Assembly: GCA_015039365.1 (NCBI GenBank) | Contig: WION01000135.1 | Location: 62,001 to 126,000, forward strand | Source of the DNA: Amanita rubescens | Lineage: Eukaryota; Basidiomycota; Agaricomycetes; Agaricales; Amanitaceae | Direction of reading: 5' to 3' | DNA: 64,000 nt | Shown here: piece after piece, positions 1-13,062 of the stretch | Numbering within the stretch: position 1 is the stretch's first letter | Layout of the letters: each line of letters begins with the position of its first letter | Notes under the pieces: model-generated | The model's input: the letters and a program-made list of their open reading frames with translations, nothing else | Database searches by the model: none | Told to the model about the DNA's origin: nothing | Translations under genes and position numbers: made by a program

Positions 1-1468
1 GCTGTGACAAGTGCTATCACGTCAGGAACCAAGAAAATTGGGCATCCTAGGTCAAAGTTTGCCTGTGGCACGGAGCAATCATTTTGCCATCAGTGCAGAC
101 GGCGTACATACTACCTCAAGATGACGTGCGGATGTGGAAAACTCTATTGTAATCGGTGTATAAGCACGAGGTAAGGTTAACCATCTTCCTGCAGGATCTA
201 GCTCAACTCCCCATTTATATAGATATGACAACTTGCCCTTCAACGAAAGCGAACCCGACTGGACCTGTCCCGCCTGCCATAACTCCTGCAGCTGTGATTA
301 CTGTACCAAGAGACGAGGCGAAGTTTACATCTCACTACGCGTCCCGAAGATCAAGCGTGATACCAGCGAGCAAGTGGTTACCAGAGGGTTCAAAAGAAAG
401 GTCAAGGCCAACAAAGTCCAAGTCAGACACCGACCGTCATCTGAGCCCGAGATCCAGGTTGAGGGTAATGGGCCAACGGGATGGACGAGTAGCAGTGAAG
501 ATGAAGTTGAACTCCCTGCGTCGGAAAATCAAGCGCAAGTGATACGTGTGCCGAAGCCCTTACCGCCGACACACATTGTGGGCATTCCTGGCTCGTACTG
601 GGGCAATGTGTACTCACTTACAGGTGAAAAGATCGGTACTGCTATGGTGGCTGAAGGCAACCAGGCCGTAACACTCGATTGCTCGATTTCTGCTTTGCTG
701 CCTGCTCCTGCGGTGGCTCCTCTTCGAAAACGGGTGTTTGCTGGCCGTATGCAGCCGTGTTGGGGCAATGAGATCATGAAGACCAGCAAGATACGGGTTC
801 TAGAGGAGGAAGACGCTGGGACGGTGAAGAGATTGAGCATACGGGAAAACACGGATAAACAACGGCGCGTCACGGTTACGAAGCGGGTTTATATCGGCGA
901 TCCGGAGCTTTTCCTCAAACGGGTTGTGGTCCCCACTAAGCAAGAAAAGGAAGATGGGGTTAGTGCGGCGGGCGCTGTCTCCGATACTGGACAAGCTGAG
1001 CGAACCAGTTTTGCTTACTCGCTATCGCCTTTATCGTCTCTATCGTCACTCTCTGATTCTGAGCCTGAAAAGGATAAAACCAAGAAGAAAGTCGGGGCTA
1101 CGCTAGATGATGGTCTCCAACTCGATTTGGGACTAGAACCTAAAGTTAAAGAAACTAACGCCAAGACGAAGAAGCGAGAAGCCAGCCGACACGCCAGCCG
1201 ATACAAGAGGGCCGTTGTCAATGACGATGTCGATATCGGCAATAGTCTTGGTAAGCAGGATGGTGTTCAATTGGAGAACAATGCAGTAAAGGACGGTCAT
1301 AAGGTCGAGCTGGAGGAAAGGAAGAAGGCTGAGAAGGGCGGGGAAGAGCAGAAACACGGTGCAAGAGTGGGATCGGGCAGTTTCTCGCCAGATAGCCTGG
1401 GAGACAATGACGTGGCGCGTGCGATCCTGCTGAGCTTCTCAGCGTGTAGCATGCCTGTGAATGCATGA
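1..1468 (+). CDS. 4CXXC-type zinc-finger protein, 5' partial
   Basis: The gene runs in from the left edge. Exon 1..170 is open in frame 1 and joins exon 223..1468 over a 52-nt intron (171-222, GTAAGG...TATATAG); the split codon gives Arg and the cysteine pattern continues across it. The first ~95 residues carry many Cys pairs (CHQC, CGCG, CNRC, CPAC, CSCDYC), the spacing of the zf-4CXXC_R1 domain named from the monoamine oxidase A repressor R1 and also found in CDCA7 proteins. That family is nuclear and DNA- or chromatin-associated. The rest (~350 residues) is low-complexity, rich in Lys, Glu and Ser, with several basic clusters that could direct nuclear import. The start codon lies outside the window. 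The family call is strong; any specific target is unknown. Confidence 0.85.
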
Positions 1469-2352
1469 GGAGCTGCTGCGGTTGAGTCGGTAATTATGGT
1501 GAACCTGACGTCGCCTGTGTGGTGGCCGAAGTACGCATGGTAGGACATGGAGATAGCAGGATGGGAAGGTGTGTTGGTGGACGAAAAGCCAATAAGCCTG
1601 GTGGATAACGGCGCACATGGATAGAAGCACAAGGAAGTTAATCGAAGCAAAAAACATTGAAGAGCATGGGTACTATTCTATATCTGAATCAGCGGAAAAC
1701 GCTTATTTTCTAGTCTACGTTCTTGATCCCCCCAGTATATAATATTATTAACTAGTTCGTACTATGGTCGCATATCATCCAATCATTAGTATGTTATTGG
1801 TCGTCGTGCGATGTTGCGGGTTTCATACTGCCGTAATGTAATGGTCCTGAAAGTTGGGCACGCTACGCTCAAGGTTAGGTGTGAACTCGCACGAATCAAC
1901 CTTCTGATATGCTCGAAGTTTATCGGTCCACGTTCCGATACGCAGGGTAGACTCAAGGTCGGACGGAGAGTAGAAGTGACCGTTTTAAATTACACCAGTA
2001 CTAGATACAAATTTCGTACAACGGCATGTATAAGGAGTGTAACAGAATAGAGAGCGTGGATGTAGTATATATATAGTTAATAGTGCCCAGCATCGGATGT
2101 ACAAGTACACTCTACGTATATCATTTTTATACACGAGTGAAGGGCGAGTTATCAAAACGCGCCAGATCAGCGCAAGGAACAAGCGCAAATGAAATAGGAT
2201 CGGATGAGGTAGTACGAGATGAAGGATGGGTATGAATGAAATCCAGCATGCATGCATGAGAACGAGATGAGGCTGGCAACGTAATGCTGTCGTGGAAACT
2301 TCGAGTTTTACGACAACCCGGCGATGCCTTGCGTAAGGTGATAGATGATGGT
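1469..2352. other. Intergenic stretch between zinc-finger and AA9 genes
   Basis: The two flanking genes converge here. Only short overlapping open frames are present, none with a recognisable domain or plausible splice structure. AT-rich runs near 1740 and 2070 may belong to 3' ends. I see no repeat or RNA gene. Confidence 0.5.
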
Positions 2353-3526
2353 TCAACCGGAGAAAGGGGTCTCCTCGCCGAAGATAACATCGCGCATGAT
2401 CCGGCTGAAAGATCGAGGCTTCTGGAGACGACGGTGGCGCGCCAAGCTACGCTTTGTGTTGGTAGTCGTTGAGTTGCTGGAACTTGCGCGACGGAGCACG
2501 CAGGTGCCTGTTGATGTAGGGGTGGTCGAGGGTGCGGTGGTCGAGGGTGATGAAGAGGAGCCGCCAGTGGTGGAACCGGATGAGGTTGCGCCGCCGGTTG
2601 TGGAACCTGATGAGCCACTGCCTGATGACGAGCCTCCTGAGGTGGAGGGCGTTGTCACACCGGTCGTGGTGGTGCCATCCTGCGAGACAAGCGTAGCAGG
2701 GGAAGGGCCTGGATAAGTGTAGGAGGAACCGGGGTTAAACACATTCGGATCGTAGATCCCAGGATCAGTATCAGAGTAGCCACCAGGGAATGTCACGAGA
2801 TCGCTCTTTTGAGGCTGGCCAGTTTGCGAGCCTCCGACTTTGATTTGTGTGCATGATGGATAGAACTCGGCACCGCCCATGGAGACTGCGAGTTGTAGAG
2901 CGATGATCTCGTGACGGACCATGTAATTTCCAGATGCGAGATTGGTTGGAATCTGCACGGATACGGAATTCCCCTGATCTGTGTATCGGAAGCGTCAGAT
3001 AAAAAAGGAAAGAGACACTGCTTAAGGTACGCACTGATAGTGGCCTGTACCCACGTTCCATTGGCATATTGGCCCTGTCTATCAATCAAAAACCATTCTG
3101 CATTCGTCGGGTCGTACTGGTCACAAGTAGTACTGCCGCAAGACGCCATATAAGTCATTACAGGTCCAGTGGTGTGAGGCCACTAGGAAATAAAGTTAAC
3201 ACGTTGCGTAGATAAAAATATTGAATATGGAGGGAACAGCTTACATGACCGCCGTTGTCTGCCCAAAGAAAAGACATCGTGCTCCCTGGATTCGCATTTC
3301 CTACTTGCGAGGCAGGTTGAGCGCTTTGACCGCAGTTGAGGTAGGTATTGTTTGCACCCTTGACTGGGGAGATGGTGCTGATATCCCTTATGATACTTGG
3401 GTTGGCAGGATTCGCAGCAGGTGTGTTTCCCATGTAGGTTGTACCATCGATGGCAACTTGACCAAGATAACCATGGGCAGCGACATACGCGGCAGAAAGA
3501 AGAAGAGAGAAGACGGATTTCATCAT
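2353..3526 (-). CDS. AA9 (former GH61) lytic polysaccharide monooxygenase, secreted
   Basis: Exons on the minus strand: 3526..3245, 3182..3035, 2978..2353, giving 351 residues; introns of 62 and 56 nt have GT-AG ends and phases agree. The start at 3526 (an adjacent ATG at 3523 is also possible) gives a 17-residue signal peptide ending ...YVAA before HGYLG, so the mature protein begins with His, the first ligand of the copper histidine brace. The second brace His is in WPHTTGPV (about residue 97) and the axial Tyr is in AEFYPSC. These are the active-site features of AA9 enzymes, which oxidatively cleave cellulose and some hemicelluloses outside the cell. The catalytic domain is followed by a long Ser/Thr/Gly-rich tail and a basic C terminus; no CBM1 module is visible. 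Call is firm; substrate range is not readable from sequence. Confidence 0.93.
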
Positions 3527-4225
3527 ATCGAATCGTGAGCTACTGAAAAGGAAGATGTAGAGTCGCTCAGCGAGTCTGGGATGAAGGGAGAGTGGCGGAA
3601 GTTGTACCTTCAGCAAACCTGAAAGACACTTTTAAGCAACGCCAGACAATCAGTGGCATGCCACCTCCTTTGTCCGACACGATGAGGCGCTAAAAATAGA
3701 AGAAAGCATGGTGATCGCATCTTATTGTTTTTGGGACAAAAAGGTCTCACGGCAGGCGTTGCGCCCCGTTGACATACAGCTGGATTCCACGTTGACCGAA
3801 CAGTTCGCATGTTGTGCGAGGCAGTCCACCGATGGAAATTTGGTTAATCCAAGTCTGAAATGTTTCATCTAGGAAGTTCACTTACCGTCACAACGTAAGT
3901 AATAGATGAGTTCCTGCTGTCTTTCAGATGACCAACAGCACATATAGAGAAATCCCTTTACGTAAATGAATGAGGACAAGGGGGAATCAATTGACTCGTT
4001 ATGAAAATTTTCGTTTGAGTTGGAGCTTTGTTGAAATGAGCAACTGCCTTGTGCCTGGTTGAGGTTTACAGACATAAGGATTTTCCGCGATATTTATATG
4101 ACGTCAACAGTCTTCAGTTGCATATCGGCGCTTTCCCTCTTTCGTATTCCAAGAATCAGATTCTTTACCTTGGTCCTTGCGAAGAAAGTAGATAAAAGGC
4201 GACACCGTCCATCTAGAAAACCATC
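3527..4225. other. Divergent intergenic region, AA9 / HAD promoters
   Basis: About 700 bp between the divergent AA9 and dehalogenase genes. No coding exon is supported. It must carry both promoters, but no clear TATA box at a convincing distance or regulator site could be named. Confidence 0.45.
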
Positions 4226-5374
4226 ATGTCCAGCCTTCTTTCCGATGTCGGAGTGCTCGTTTTTGATGTGTTCGGCACCGTGGCAAATTGGAGGAGCAAC
4301 GTCGTTAAACAACTTACGGAAATCGGAAAGAAATACTCCATTGGTCTGTTCTCACCGTGCGATTGGTTGCACAAAAGGCTAAAACTGTGTTTGCAGAGTC
4401 GGTAGATTGGAATATCTTTGCAGATGAATGGAGGAAAGCGTACTTCTTGCACTCGTACGCTGAATCGTCGCACATGGCATGCACTGTGGCTAATCTTAAT
4501 CTCGTGCAGAAAACGCATCTCTGAAAATGGAAACGGTCCCACGAATGCTGACGAGTTGCATAGACAAGTAAGAAGCGCATATATTCGCATTTATGGTTGA
4601 CAATGCATCATATTTAGCTCTTGAACGACTTGATTGATTCACCCGAGTCTCCGTGGGCACATCTAGGCCAACTTTGGAACGACGAAGAGAGACAGAATAT
4701 TACCAGCTTCTGGCATAAGCTTGACGGCAAGTACGATTCCGTCACATATTTTCAAAATTTAAACGCTCTAAATTTAGGATGGCCCGACGTTGTCGAGGGT
4801 TTAACTGAGCTGAAGAAAAAGTACATTATAGTGACGCTGTCAAATGGAAATATGCGCCTTCTGGTGGATATGGTAAAGCATTGGTTTGTTTTGTTACCTT
4901 CAAACATTCATCCGCTCCTGTTGTAGGCCAAGTATGCCCGTCTTCCATGGGATGCGGTGTTCTCAACAGAGTTGTTTGATACATATAAACCGTGAGGTTT
5001 AAAGCTATCAACGACGCGTCTTTATATTGAAACTATTATCAGTAACCCACGCACCTATCAGTCTGTGGCTAGGTTTCTAGGAATTTCACCACAGAAATGT
5101 GCAATGGTGGCATCACATGTATGGGATTTACGCGCGGCCAAGGGTTGCGGTTACAAAACGGTGTAAGTTCCCAAGCCTGTCATATATTCGAACTCTTTTC
5201 TATCTTATGCTTACCACGGACCATTGCAGGTATGTACGCCGACCAGAGGAAGACTATGGTATCAAGGATCGAGATCCCTCGTTAGTCAAATCTAGAGAAG
5301 AAGGGGGATTTGAGGAAGTGGATTTCGTTGTCGATTCGTTCGTTGAGTTGGCGGATGCGATGAAGGGTCTATGA
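4226..5374 (+). CDS. HAD-superfamily hydrolase, haloacid dehalogenase type II-like
   Basis: Seven exons: 4226..4343, 4397..4454, 4510..4567, 4618..4872, 4927..4991, 5043..5162, 5230..5374; 272 residues, all phases consistent. HAD motifs in order: FDVFGT near residue 13 (Asp14 nucleophile), SNGN near 153 (motif II Ser), Lys-Pro followed by PRTYQ (motif III), and ASHVWDLRAA (motif IV region). EWRKAY and the cap region match (S)-2-haloacid dehalogenase-like proteins, which hydrolyse 2-haloalkanoates or, in many fungi, unknown phosphorylated or halogenated substrates. The protein appears cytosolic (no signal peptide). The donor of intron 1 (GTCTGT) is weak. The 3' end and downstream sequence are copied in decayed form upstream of the second FunK1 gene (about 13.06-13.3 kb). 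Confidence 0.87.
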
Positions 5375-5759
5375 GCGCCCCTCGCCTCGTGTAAGATGGG
5401 ATTAGCGGAGATTGACCACGCTCGAATGTCAACTAAAATATGGTAATCCCACACCAATATCGTGGGGTCATGTTTCACAATGACACCAATCCTTAGATGC
5501 AATCAGAGTTGGCCGTCCTGGCCGAATCAAACGGGTTACTCCCGAGCTTTTTGCTCGGGGATTCGCAAGTTGTCACGTAAACCTCCGCCACCTGACCCTG
5601 TCAAAATAAGTACATAAAGCGATATCATTCTGAGTCAGTGATGGCTCGCACCCGCGGTGTGAGCTGGGTTACAAATTATTGATTGAAGGACGACTGACCC
5701 TTTGAAATCCCATAAAAACTCGTTCCAGTGAGCTTCTGCTCGAACAAACGCCAGATACC

Positions 5760-8700
5760 ATGACCGGGTGGGATTCATCAGGTTATGCGAAGCATTCTGT
5801 TCAACTCGGACTCGAACACAACGTTCGCATCACGTCGACAAGTGAATTTTTTCGGCACTTGCTTCCGCTGCATGATGAAGCTTCCGGTGCTATCTCTGCC
5901 ATTCACGAACGAACAAAGCAGAAATTCTGGGAAGATGATCGATGGGCAAGTTTCCCTACGGAAGAAGATGACGATGAGAAGTCGGCCAAGGACCTGTCGC
6001 TTTATCATCAATCGTTTGTTGAGCTTGCCAACGCAGTCTGCCAGGCCTGCACAGAGTTCGGACTAGTCAACGACGACTGCGTGCAAGGCACTTGGGTTGC
6101 AAGACCCAATAATCAATCTTGCGAGAATAATGACCCCGACTCTTTCAAGGCATTGCCCGATATAGTCCATGTTTCACAGGAAACAACGCATACAGCCTTG
6201 GACGAACTGTGTGGTTCAGCGGAAGGGTCAGAGAGCGATTCAGAAGAAAAGACGCTAGAGAAGGTGACGTCTTTGGTTAAACAACAGATACAAGTGCTGA
6301 CGCACATCTAACGGGAAGGCGTGTATGAGAAAATTGTGGTGGTCGCAAGTCCGTACTTTGATAGAGATCACGACTGAGCCTTCAGACGGACGGCTATGAA
6401 CAAAGCTGTTTTGCAACTTTGCATGTACATGAACCAAGTCCTCAGCAACCAGCTTGATAGACGCTTCACGTTTGGAATACTCCTCTGTGGCGAACAACTC
6501 TCGCTATGGTTTTGCGATAAATCAGGCCTCATCGGTACGCTGGATCCGATACATGTCCATAAGGTGGATTCCGACAGGTTTACTGCCGCGCCAGTCAGCT
6601 AACGAGGTATAGGATACAATGGAGTTCATTCGAGTCCTCGTCGCGTTGAAGACGCAATCGGCTTACAGACTTGGCTGGGATCCAACTATGAAGGTGTATC
6701 AATCGCCAACAGTGAATGGCTGCACACGCGATCCAATTCCATCCTATCGCATGGTGCCGGAGCCTACAGACTTTACGTCAATTACTTATCAAGCCAATTG
6801 GGTTATATCCATGCCTACGAAAGACGACCGCAATCAACGCGAAGATTTCGTGACGATCAGACGCCCCATCTCGGCGCACATGACTACATGTAGTAGCTCC
6901 ACTGTTGTATGGGAAGCCGTAAAACTGAAGGAAATTAATAAGGCAGACAGACAGGTATGATGGCACCGACTTCGTTCGTTATTTGACTGACTCTTTCAGA
7001 TCTTCATATTGAAGCAGCAGTGGCAAAATTTGAATTACCCAGAATGGGACAAAGAAGAATGGGGGGAAAACCAGCGGTTTAGAAAATCCTTGAGACAACA
7101 TTGGCTGGAAAATAACCAATGGGACGAACTTGAAAAGGACAAAGATCGAGATCCAAAACCACGCGAAGCTCAGTTGCATCATCAGGCGGGTATTGGGGAT
7201 CGTATATGGTCTGCCGAGCTCGTTTCCGACGATACTACTAGCACCCTCGGTGTTCGTACTGACATCAAGGATCGAACGTTGGAAGATGCAGTGGAGAGTG
7301 ATATGGCGTTGAAGAGGAGCAACAAATCTCGGGATGAATCTGAATCCTCGGCCGATATGACGCCGCCCTCGCCGCGCCTCGAGCATAAGCCACATTTATT
7401 GCTCAGTTCTAGAGGGTCGTGGAAATACGACATTTTTTATACCGACATCCAGTCCAAGTTAAAATTCAAAGCACAGGCACGTTTGCTATTAGTCAATGTA
7501 GGCTTCCATATCGGAACCTTCCTCGATCTTTTGGAACTATTGCGGGCAATACGAGGTGCAGTCAAGGGTACGTTATGGTAAAAACGGTAGTGCGACTCAA
7601 CTAAAACCGATTATAGACCATGAAAAGTTGTATTTTTCGGGCGTTCTACACCGCGACGTTAGTACTGGAAACATCCTTATATTCCCGAAGGAGAGCAGAA
7701 ACAATACCGAAGATGAAGATTGTGGAATGCTGATCGACTTCGAGCACTCGAACCGTACCCGCAGGAATCGGGATTTGGCCATTCATGAACCTCCCTCTGA
7801 AGAACAATGTGCCGCACTAGAAGAACTTTTCAAGTCGTCTGTCAAGTTTGATCGTGAAGTTCTCGTACATGCTTGGCAGTATCATGGAAAGATGGATGCT
7901 ACAAAACGCTTCCTGGAGATGTTGCGTGACTCTGAGTATGGATACGAAACAGAGGACCACGATGAGGCCGATTTGCCCATGATAACGATGAAACAATTGG
8001 GATGGGAAACACGGGTAAGCAACAGCGAAGGACGAGATGGTTTGACTTGACGTACCCACTAGCATCAATGGCGTTCTTACGTGCCAAGGTTTAACGAGCA
8101 TATGGACGTCGTTGTATGTGTTGCGTTTATCATCGCAGCTCTCCAATTTTAACATTTTTGAAGGGTACCTCTTACTTCATGAGCGCACGTATTGCCAATT
8201 TGCGGCTGGATGGAGGACCATGGATCCATCGCGTTGGGGATGATACGGAGTCATTTCTCTGGCTCATCGTCTTTATTTGCATGTACTATTGTGGACCTGG
8301 ACGCGAATGTCGTGAAGAGCTAGAATCAGAAGACACAGAACTTTACAAAGTAATGCATGAAATTTTCTTCGACGACTTGAAAGGTCTGCGCCGGGCGAAG
8401 AACAAGCTGATGACGGCTCCGAAACTGTTCAAAGAAATGACCCTTGATAGATTCCACCCGTACTTCGATCCTCTTAAAGGTATGCTGCAGAAGTGGTACA
8501 ACATTCAAAGAAGACTATACGCGTTTCAGAGGTTTAAATCGGATGAAGAGGATCATATTCATACCTACATTCAAGGGCTTCTCGATGAAGCGATTGAAGA
8601 AATCAAGAGAAATCCTCCTGAGGAAGAGCATCCTGGCACCACGAAGATTCGCGAACGGCGTAAGAAGCTGCTAGAGGAACAGCAGGCTCTTTTGCGAAAT

Positions 8701-8856
8701 GTGGTTCCAGATCAGGCGCACCAGCCTACTAGTGATAGGAAACTGGGGACCTTGGACGTTGACGAAGATTCGGAGCCGGCTAGGAAGAAGTTTCGGCTTT
8801 CTGGCTCGCAAGAAGGCGACGAAAATGAAGGAGGTCCCGCAATTCAACAAGAATAA
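5760..8856 (+). pseudogene. FunK1 fungal protein kinase, copy 1, one frameshift
   Basis: Seven exons by comparison with copy 2: 5760..6263, 6319..6563, 6613..6954, 7000..7567, 7617..8014, 8063..8113, 8164..8856. Every exon keeps phase except exon 2, which is 245 nt where the copy at 13650 has 246: one G is missing at about 6389 (GACGGACGG here, GACGGGACGG there), which puts a TGA a few codons later. Otherwise the protein resembles the FunK1 family (PF17667): N-terminal helical region, kinase C-lobe with HRDVSTGNIL and a DFEH motif in place of DFG, then a charged, Lys/Arg-rich tail. It is either a recent pseudogene or the base was missed in sequencing. FunK1 kinases are greatly expanded in multicellular basidiomycetes; substrates are unknown. 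It lies 385 bp downstream of the HAD gene. Confidence 0.85.
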
Positions 8857-9371
8857 TTGACCACCTGGCTCCAAGCGGCGTCCCTGTGTCTGTTTTCGAT
8901 GTAATTTGCATAATAATACAGCCCTTGCCTAAGAGTGCGAAATGCAATGAGCATCGGACTGATCTGAATTTGTATGATGTTTAGTTATCAAGTTCCATCT
9001 TGGTCAGTGCGAAGCTTTAGTGTTCATAGATGCGACGTCGACGAGTTTTGTGCGTCTCGGTTTTCGGCCAGTTCGGGGTAAAGAGATCCAGCCAAGAGGA
9101 ATTGGCACCTATGCTTGCAAGATCCGAAATCTGGCAACTCCTAGCAATTTGAGATCTCATCCGAGTCGATTCACATGCATCGACCTCAAGTCTATCATAG
9201 ATTGGAAGAAAAAAGAAAAACAACTGCCCGAGCCTAAAATCGTATTATAAGTAATAATTCCTTAGGACATTCCTCCCCGAGAGGTCACGTTTACTGCTAA
9301 GCTCGTTATATATCGAAAACGAAAAGATATGTAGACTCTCAAAATCTTTTGACTACCCGATTCTTCACTGC
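8857..9371. other. Intergenic, contains end of a segmental duplication
   Basis: Between the convergent ends of FunK1 copy 1 and carboxylesterase copy A. The left part (to about 9130) is a diverged copy of sequence after FunK1 copy 2 (to about 17110); the right part (9290-9350) is shared in inverted form with sequence after carboxylesterase copy B (about 40000-40050). No gene seen. Confidence 0.6.
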
Positions 9372-11752
9372 CTACTGACCCGCTAGTTCGCTAACGCTTT
9401 CCCAGAATCTAAAGCGAGCGGGTTCAAATCTCTTCGAAACAGGGCAGCTGTGATGACTTACTTGCAACGCTGGAGTAGTGCAGCCGACGTCTCAAATTCC
9501 TTTATAAGGGGCGCGCCGGCTTCGGTCCTATTAAACAACATTTCGTATTTTCCGAACTGTTCGCTCCATCTGTTCCACTTGGGTGTAATGTTCGTCGGGT
9601 CAGGCTTAAAATTTGGGTTCAGTGCGGCAGTGAAGTCTGTGAAAGCCTGTCCAAAGGCATTTATAAATGCTTGATTATCGTACGGTGGTGGACCTCTGTT
9701 TTAAAATTCGTTAGAAGCCAACATCCTGATACCATGAACTTACGAAGGAAAGTAGTAGGCCGAATCTGACCCGTGGTAGCCAGGAGGAATCGCAAATTCT
9801 CCCTATATGCGAAGAGAGTGGTTGAGTAAGGGCAAATTGTCCAAGAAGACGGGATACACCTTGAACGATCTGTCCTTGAATCTTCGCAACAGAAGATAAG
9901 TAGGACAAACGAAAATAGCTACCGAGTGAACACATCAGACCCTGTACAAAGTGTCATAGTCTCACACACCTTCTCCCATGATAGCAGTCGCTTGTTCAAT
10001 AGGCGTACCAAGTCCCGCATACCGAGCAGCAGCGGCATCAATCTCTTTTTGGCCAAATAGAGGAAATAACTGTGCGACGTAATTCGCAACGCTTAAAGAA
10101 CTGCTCTGGTCTACGAATATGAAGCCTTCATTCGAGTTGGTGAAGCTCAGCAGCATTTCCTACAACCGTGGAAATATGTAATCATTGAGCGAGGTACTCA
10201 CTGTAACATAGTAAACTTACCCCGTTGACTTTTCCCTTCTTCAGAGCTTCTGTTGGACGCTCTGTAATAAACGTACCATCGACCACTGGAACAAATATAA
10301 AGGTCCCATAGAAGGCATTCGCGGCTATGTTGGAGTTCACAGAGTCAAGTAATTCTATGTCCGTGTTTCGAAGGCACTGAAGAGTATCCTGGGATGATGA
10401 GCATCTGTAATTAAGTAGAATTAGCGTTCATCGCAATCCGGAATGATAGCGACTGCTTTACCCCGCCTGGGAAACGACCTCGTTGTATACAGCCTATACC
10501 AAGCATTTAGTCATGAATCTTGTAAGACGGGTTGTGGTCAACGTGCCTCAGGGACAACACCATTGTACGGATATTGGGGCGGTAGGAAGGTCGAACTAGA
10601 AATCGCACCTCGGAACAAGGGTGGTTGAGTATTCCCATTTTGAGCGATGACATGTTGTAGAACGGAGCCAGCACCTGTACAGTGTGTCATTATTCGTCAT
10701 CCGGATCCCACGCGATCAATATAAATACCTGCGGAAAGCCCCCATATCGTCACCTTGTGGGGGCTACCACCAAATTTGCTAATCTATTTTGAGAGTATAA
10801 CGGCAATTCAAAAAGGATGATACGAGAACAAACATGTTGTTGCACCCATTGCAATGCAAAATGTTGATCCACTAGGTCACGTATTGAGGACGTGCATCAA
10901 AAAAATAGACAGAATGTTACGTACATAGACCAGCGTTCAGCTCACCACCGTGTTTAACGGCTTTTCCGGGCAGGAACCCAAAAAGTCCTAGGCGATACTG
11001 AAGTACGACAATAACGACGCGATTACCAGATTCCTGGATGAGATGATTGACTCCCTCGTCGCTCGGAGTAAACTTAGTCTCATATCCGCCTCTGGTGCAA
11101 GGCCAAAATGTCTAGATGATTCATTTAGCAACGTAGAATGCAACGTACCCGTGAATGTAAACAAGTACGGGTAACAACTCGGTCTGATTGACACTGGGAG
11201 TAAATACGCTGTCAGGCCTATATGAGCTTTCATAATCAAGAGATAGATGAATCTACTTACTCGAGGAATAGGCAATCTTCGGAGAACTGAAGTTGTGCGG
11301 TGCGCTCGTCAAGGCGGGAGATGACATTCTCAGTTGCTACTTGAGATGATTCATATCTATAGGGATTGGTTGGCGCCAGTCCGAAGCCAGACTGTATGTT
11401 GTAGCAACTTGGGGCCCCGGCATTAGCAAATTGGACACCAGACGTTGACGCTGGTGGCTGTGGGGCGCGCCAGCGCAAACTTCCTGCAACGTAACACTTA
11501 TCAACAGGAGAACAGAGAAGGTTATGACGCCGTACCTGTCGGCGGTGCAGCATAGCGCAATCCTAGGAATTCTGTGTTTCCGGTTGTGCTGTTAATTACA
11601 CCAGCATATTGCGCATAGCCAAGGTCGACAATCGGGACATTGGTAGATATTGCCTCGAGCCCAAGCCCTTGCTGTATCAGCTGAGGGGATATGGTGAATA
11701 AGGAAAGTAGGCCAGATAACCGGATATATGCGTGGAGAAATCGCCTCGTCAT
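9372..11752 (-). CDS. Type-B carboxylesterase/lipase, copy A, secreted
   Basis: Fourteen exons on the minus strand: 11752..11536, 11483..11261, 11217..11149, 11091..10925, 10871..10834, 10783..10729, 10674..10559, 10493..10462, 10404..10221, 10159..9970, 9918..9860, 9802..9744, 9695..9462, 9408..9372; 559 residues, no stop or shift. An N-terminal hydrophobic stretch suggests secretion. COesterase-family marks: SEDCLFL, VYIHGGGY (oxyanion loop), WGLSAGAGS (nucleophile Ser near residue 255; Gly-Leu-Ser instead of the usual Gly-Glu-Ser), NSNEGFIF (acidic residue) and YHGSD (His). It should hydrolyse carboxylic esters of lipids or plant-wall components. The exon 7/8 junction (donor GTTGTC) is weak. 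An inverted paralogue lies at 37585-39969. Confidence 0.85.
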
Positions 11753-13062
11753 TAAGCATGAATCGACGAGCTCGGTACTACCCTTTTAAACGATGGCTGT
11801 GGGACAATATGCCGTATAAACTGAAGCTTCTAATATTAGTGCATTACTTCGTCTCGTAACTTTCCATTTTTGTCATCGCGCGAAATCTAGTCTCGACGGG
11901 AGCGATCAGTTGAGCCTACTGTGAGATTGTTCATAGCATTTCATCGTGAACCGCTGTGTCCGGCGTGAAATGCGGCTGTCAGGCCGCATCAGGAACCAAA
12001 CTGCACAAACCAAATAACCGGCCCGAGACTCGAGACCGTTGTTCTGATCCTCTCGCTGACCCAGAGGGCCCGGACAGTTATGAGTGATCATGGCAGTTCG
12101 TCGTGAACCGCTGTGGCCGGCCTGAATTACTATCGGACGCGACCGGAACCGAACTGCGCTCCGTTCCCTGGAGGTTCTCTTCCAGAATCTCAACACTAGT
12201 ACCACCACCAGGATTCGTTGGACTCTTCAGCGGCTGTATCCAAGATCCCGATTTCAAGCCCTCCGAACGTGGGGAGTACTGGAAAGTCATACTCCGTCTT
12301 TACATGTTCCGTTCCCCTCTTCGGCTTGTCTGAATACCACGGGTGAAGCTTGTAAGCTATGCCACACGATGTATGGTGAGGTCAAGTTGTCAAAGGCCTC
12401 TCGATTCATCGACATCGGCAACAGATTCGGACGCGTCGACGCCGCGACGCGACAACGTTGTTTGTAGGCGAGGTGATGGATTGACTCGGAACGAAGTCTC
12501 TTTGCGAGAACTGCATTATTTTCGCTCTGCCCACACAAGATGCCCAAATTAGACCAAAATGTGAAGTAAATGCTAGGGTCTTGGAAGGCGATGGCGAATC
12601 ACGAGGATGGGGGTATAAACGGGCTTGTGGCGAAACTGTAGAGGTAAGTCATTCCTCTACCTCAGCAGGAGTGTGACGATGAGACGTGCGTAGAACGGTT
12701 TTAAGCCGCGTCGCCAGCCTATTCGCTTGGCCGGTCATTATTATCGCTGCTGTTTCCAGACCTTTACCTCTCTGCATTCAAGTTTGCTCGACTGTGACGC
12801 AACTCCATACCTGGGAGCGTAGATAGCGATGCACCGGACGTGGTTCAATATCTTGGTCCGCAATAACGGTGGAAACAAAACAAGGCGACAGGGATCGAGT
12901 ACGATTATCATCCGAAAAGGTGGCGCCGTTCTCCACGTTTCCGACGTCTAGAGCTTCAAGCAGTTATGGATGACGTAGTTTCTGGTAAAACTGTCGGCCA
13001 GAGCCCCTCCAGGGTCCATTTGTATCAAACTTCACTCGTCTCTGAATTTACACAAAGTCAAG
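11753..13062. other. Intergenic, with an imperfect direct repeat
   Basis: No gene is supported. The first ~70 bp are shared with the upstream region of carboxylesterase copy B, so this part holds a promoter. Two imperfect copies of a ~60-bp sequence lie at about 11940-12003 and 12094-12157 (both include CGTGAACCGCTGTG). The rest shows only short open frames. Confidence 0.5.

Noticed and set aside
2345..2716. Long plus-strand frames rich in Val, Glu and Pro (VVEPDEV-like)
   Set aside because: They are the antisense of the Ser/Thr/Gly-rich tail of the AA9 gene; low-complexity codons make both strands open.
9417..9440. GGGTTCAAATCTC, resembling a tRNA B box
   Set aside because: It lies in the last intron of carboxylesterase copy A, is partly kept in copy B, and no A box or cloverleaf can be formed around it.
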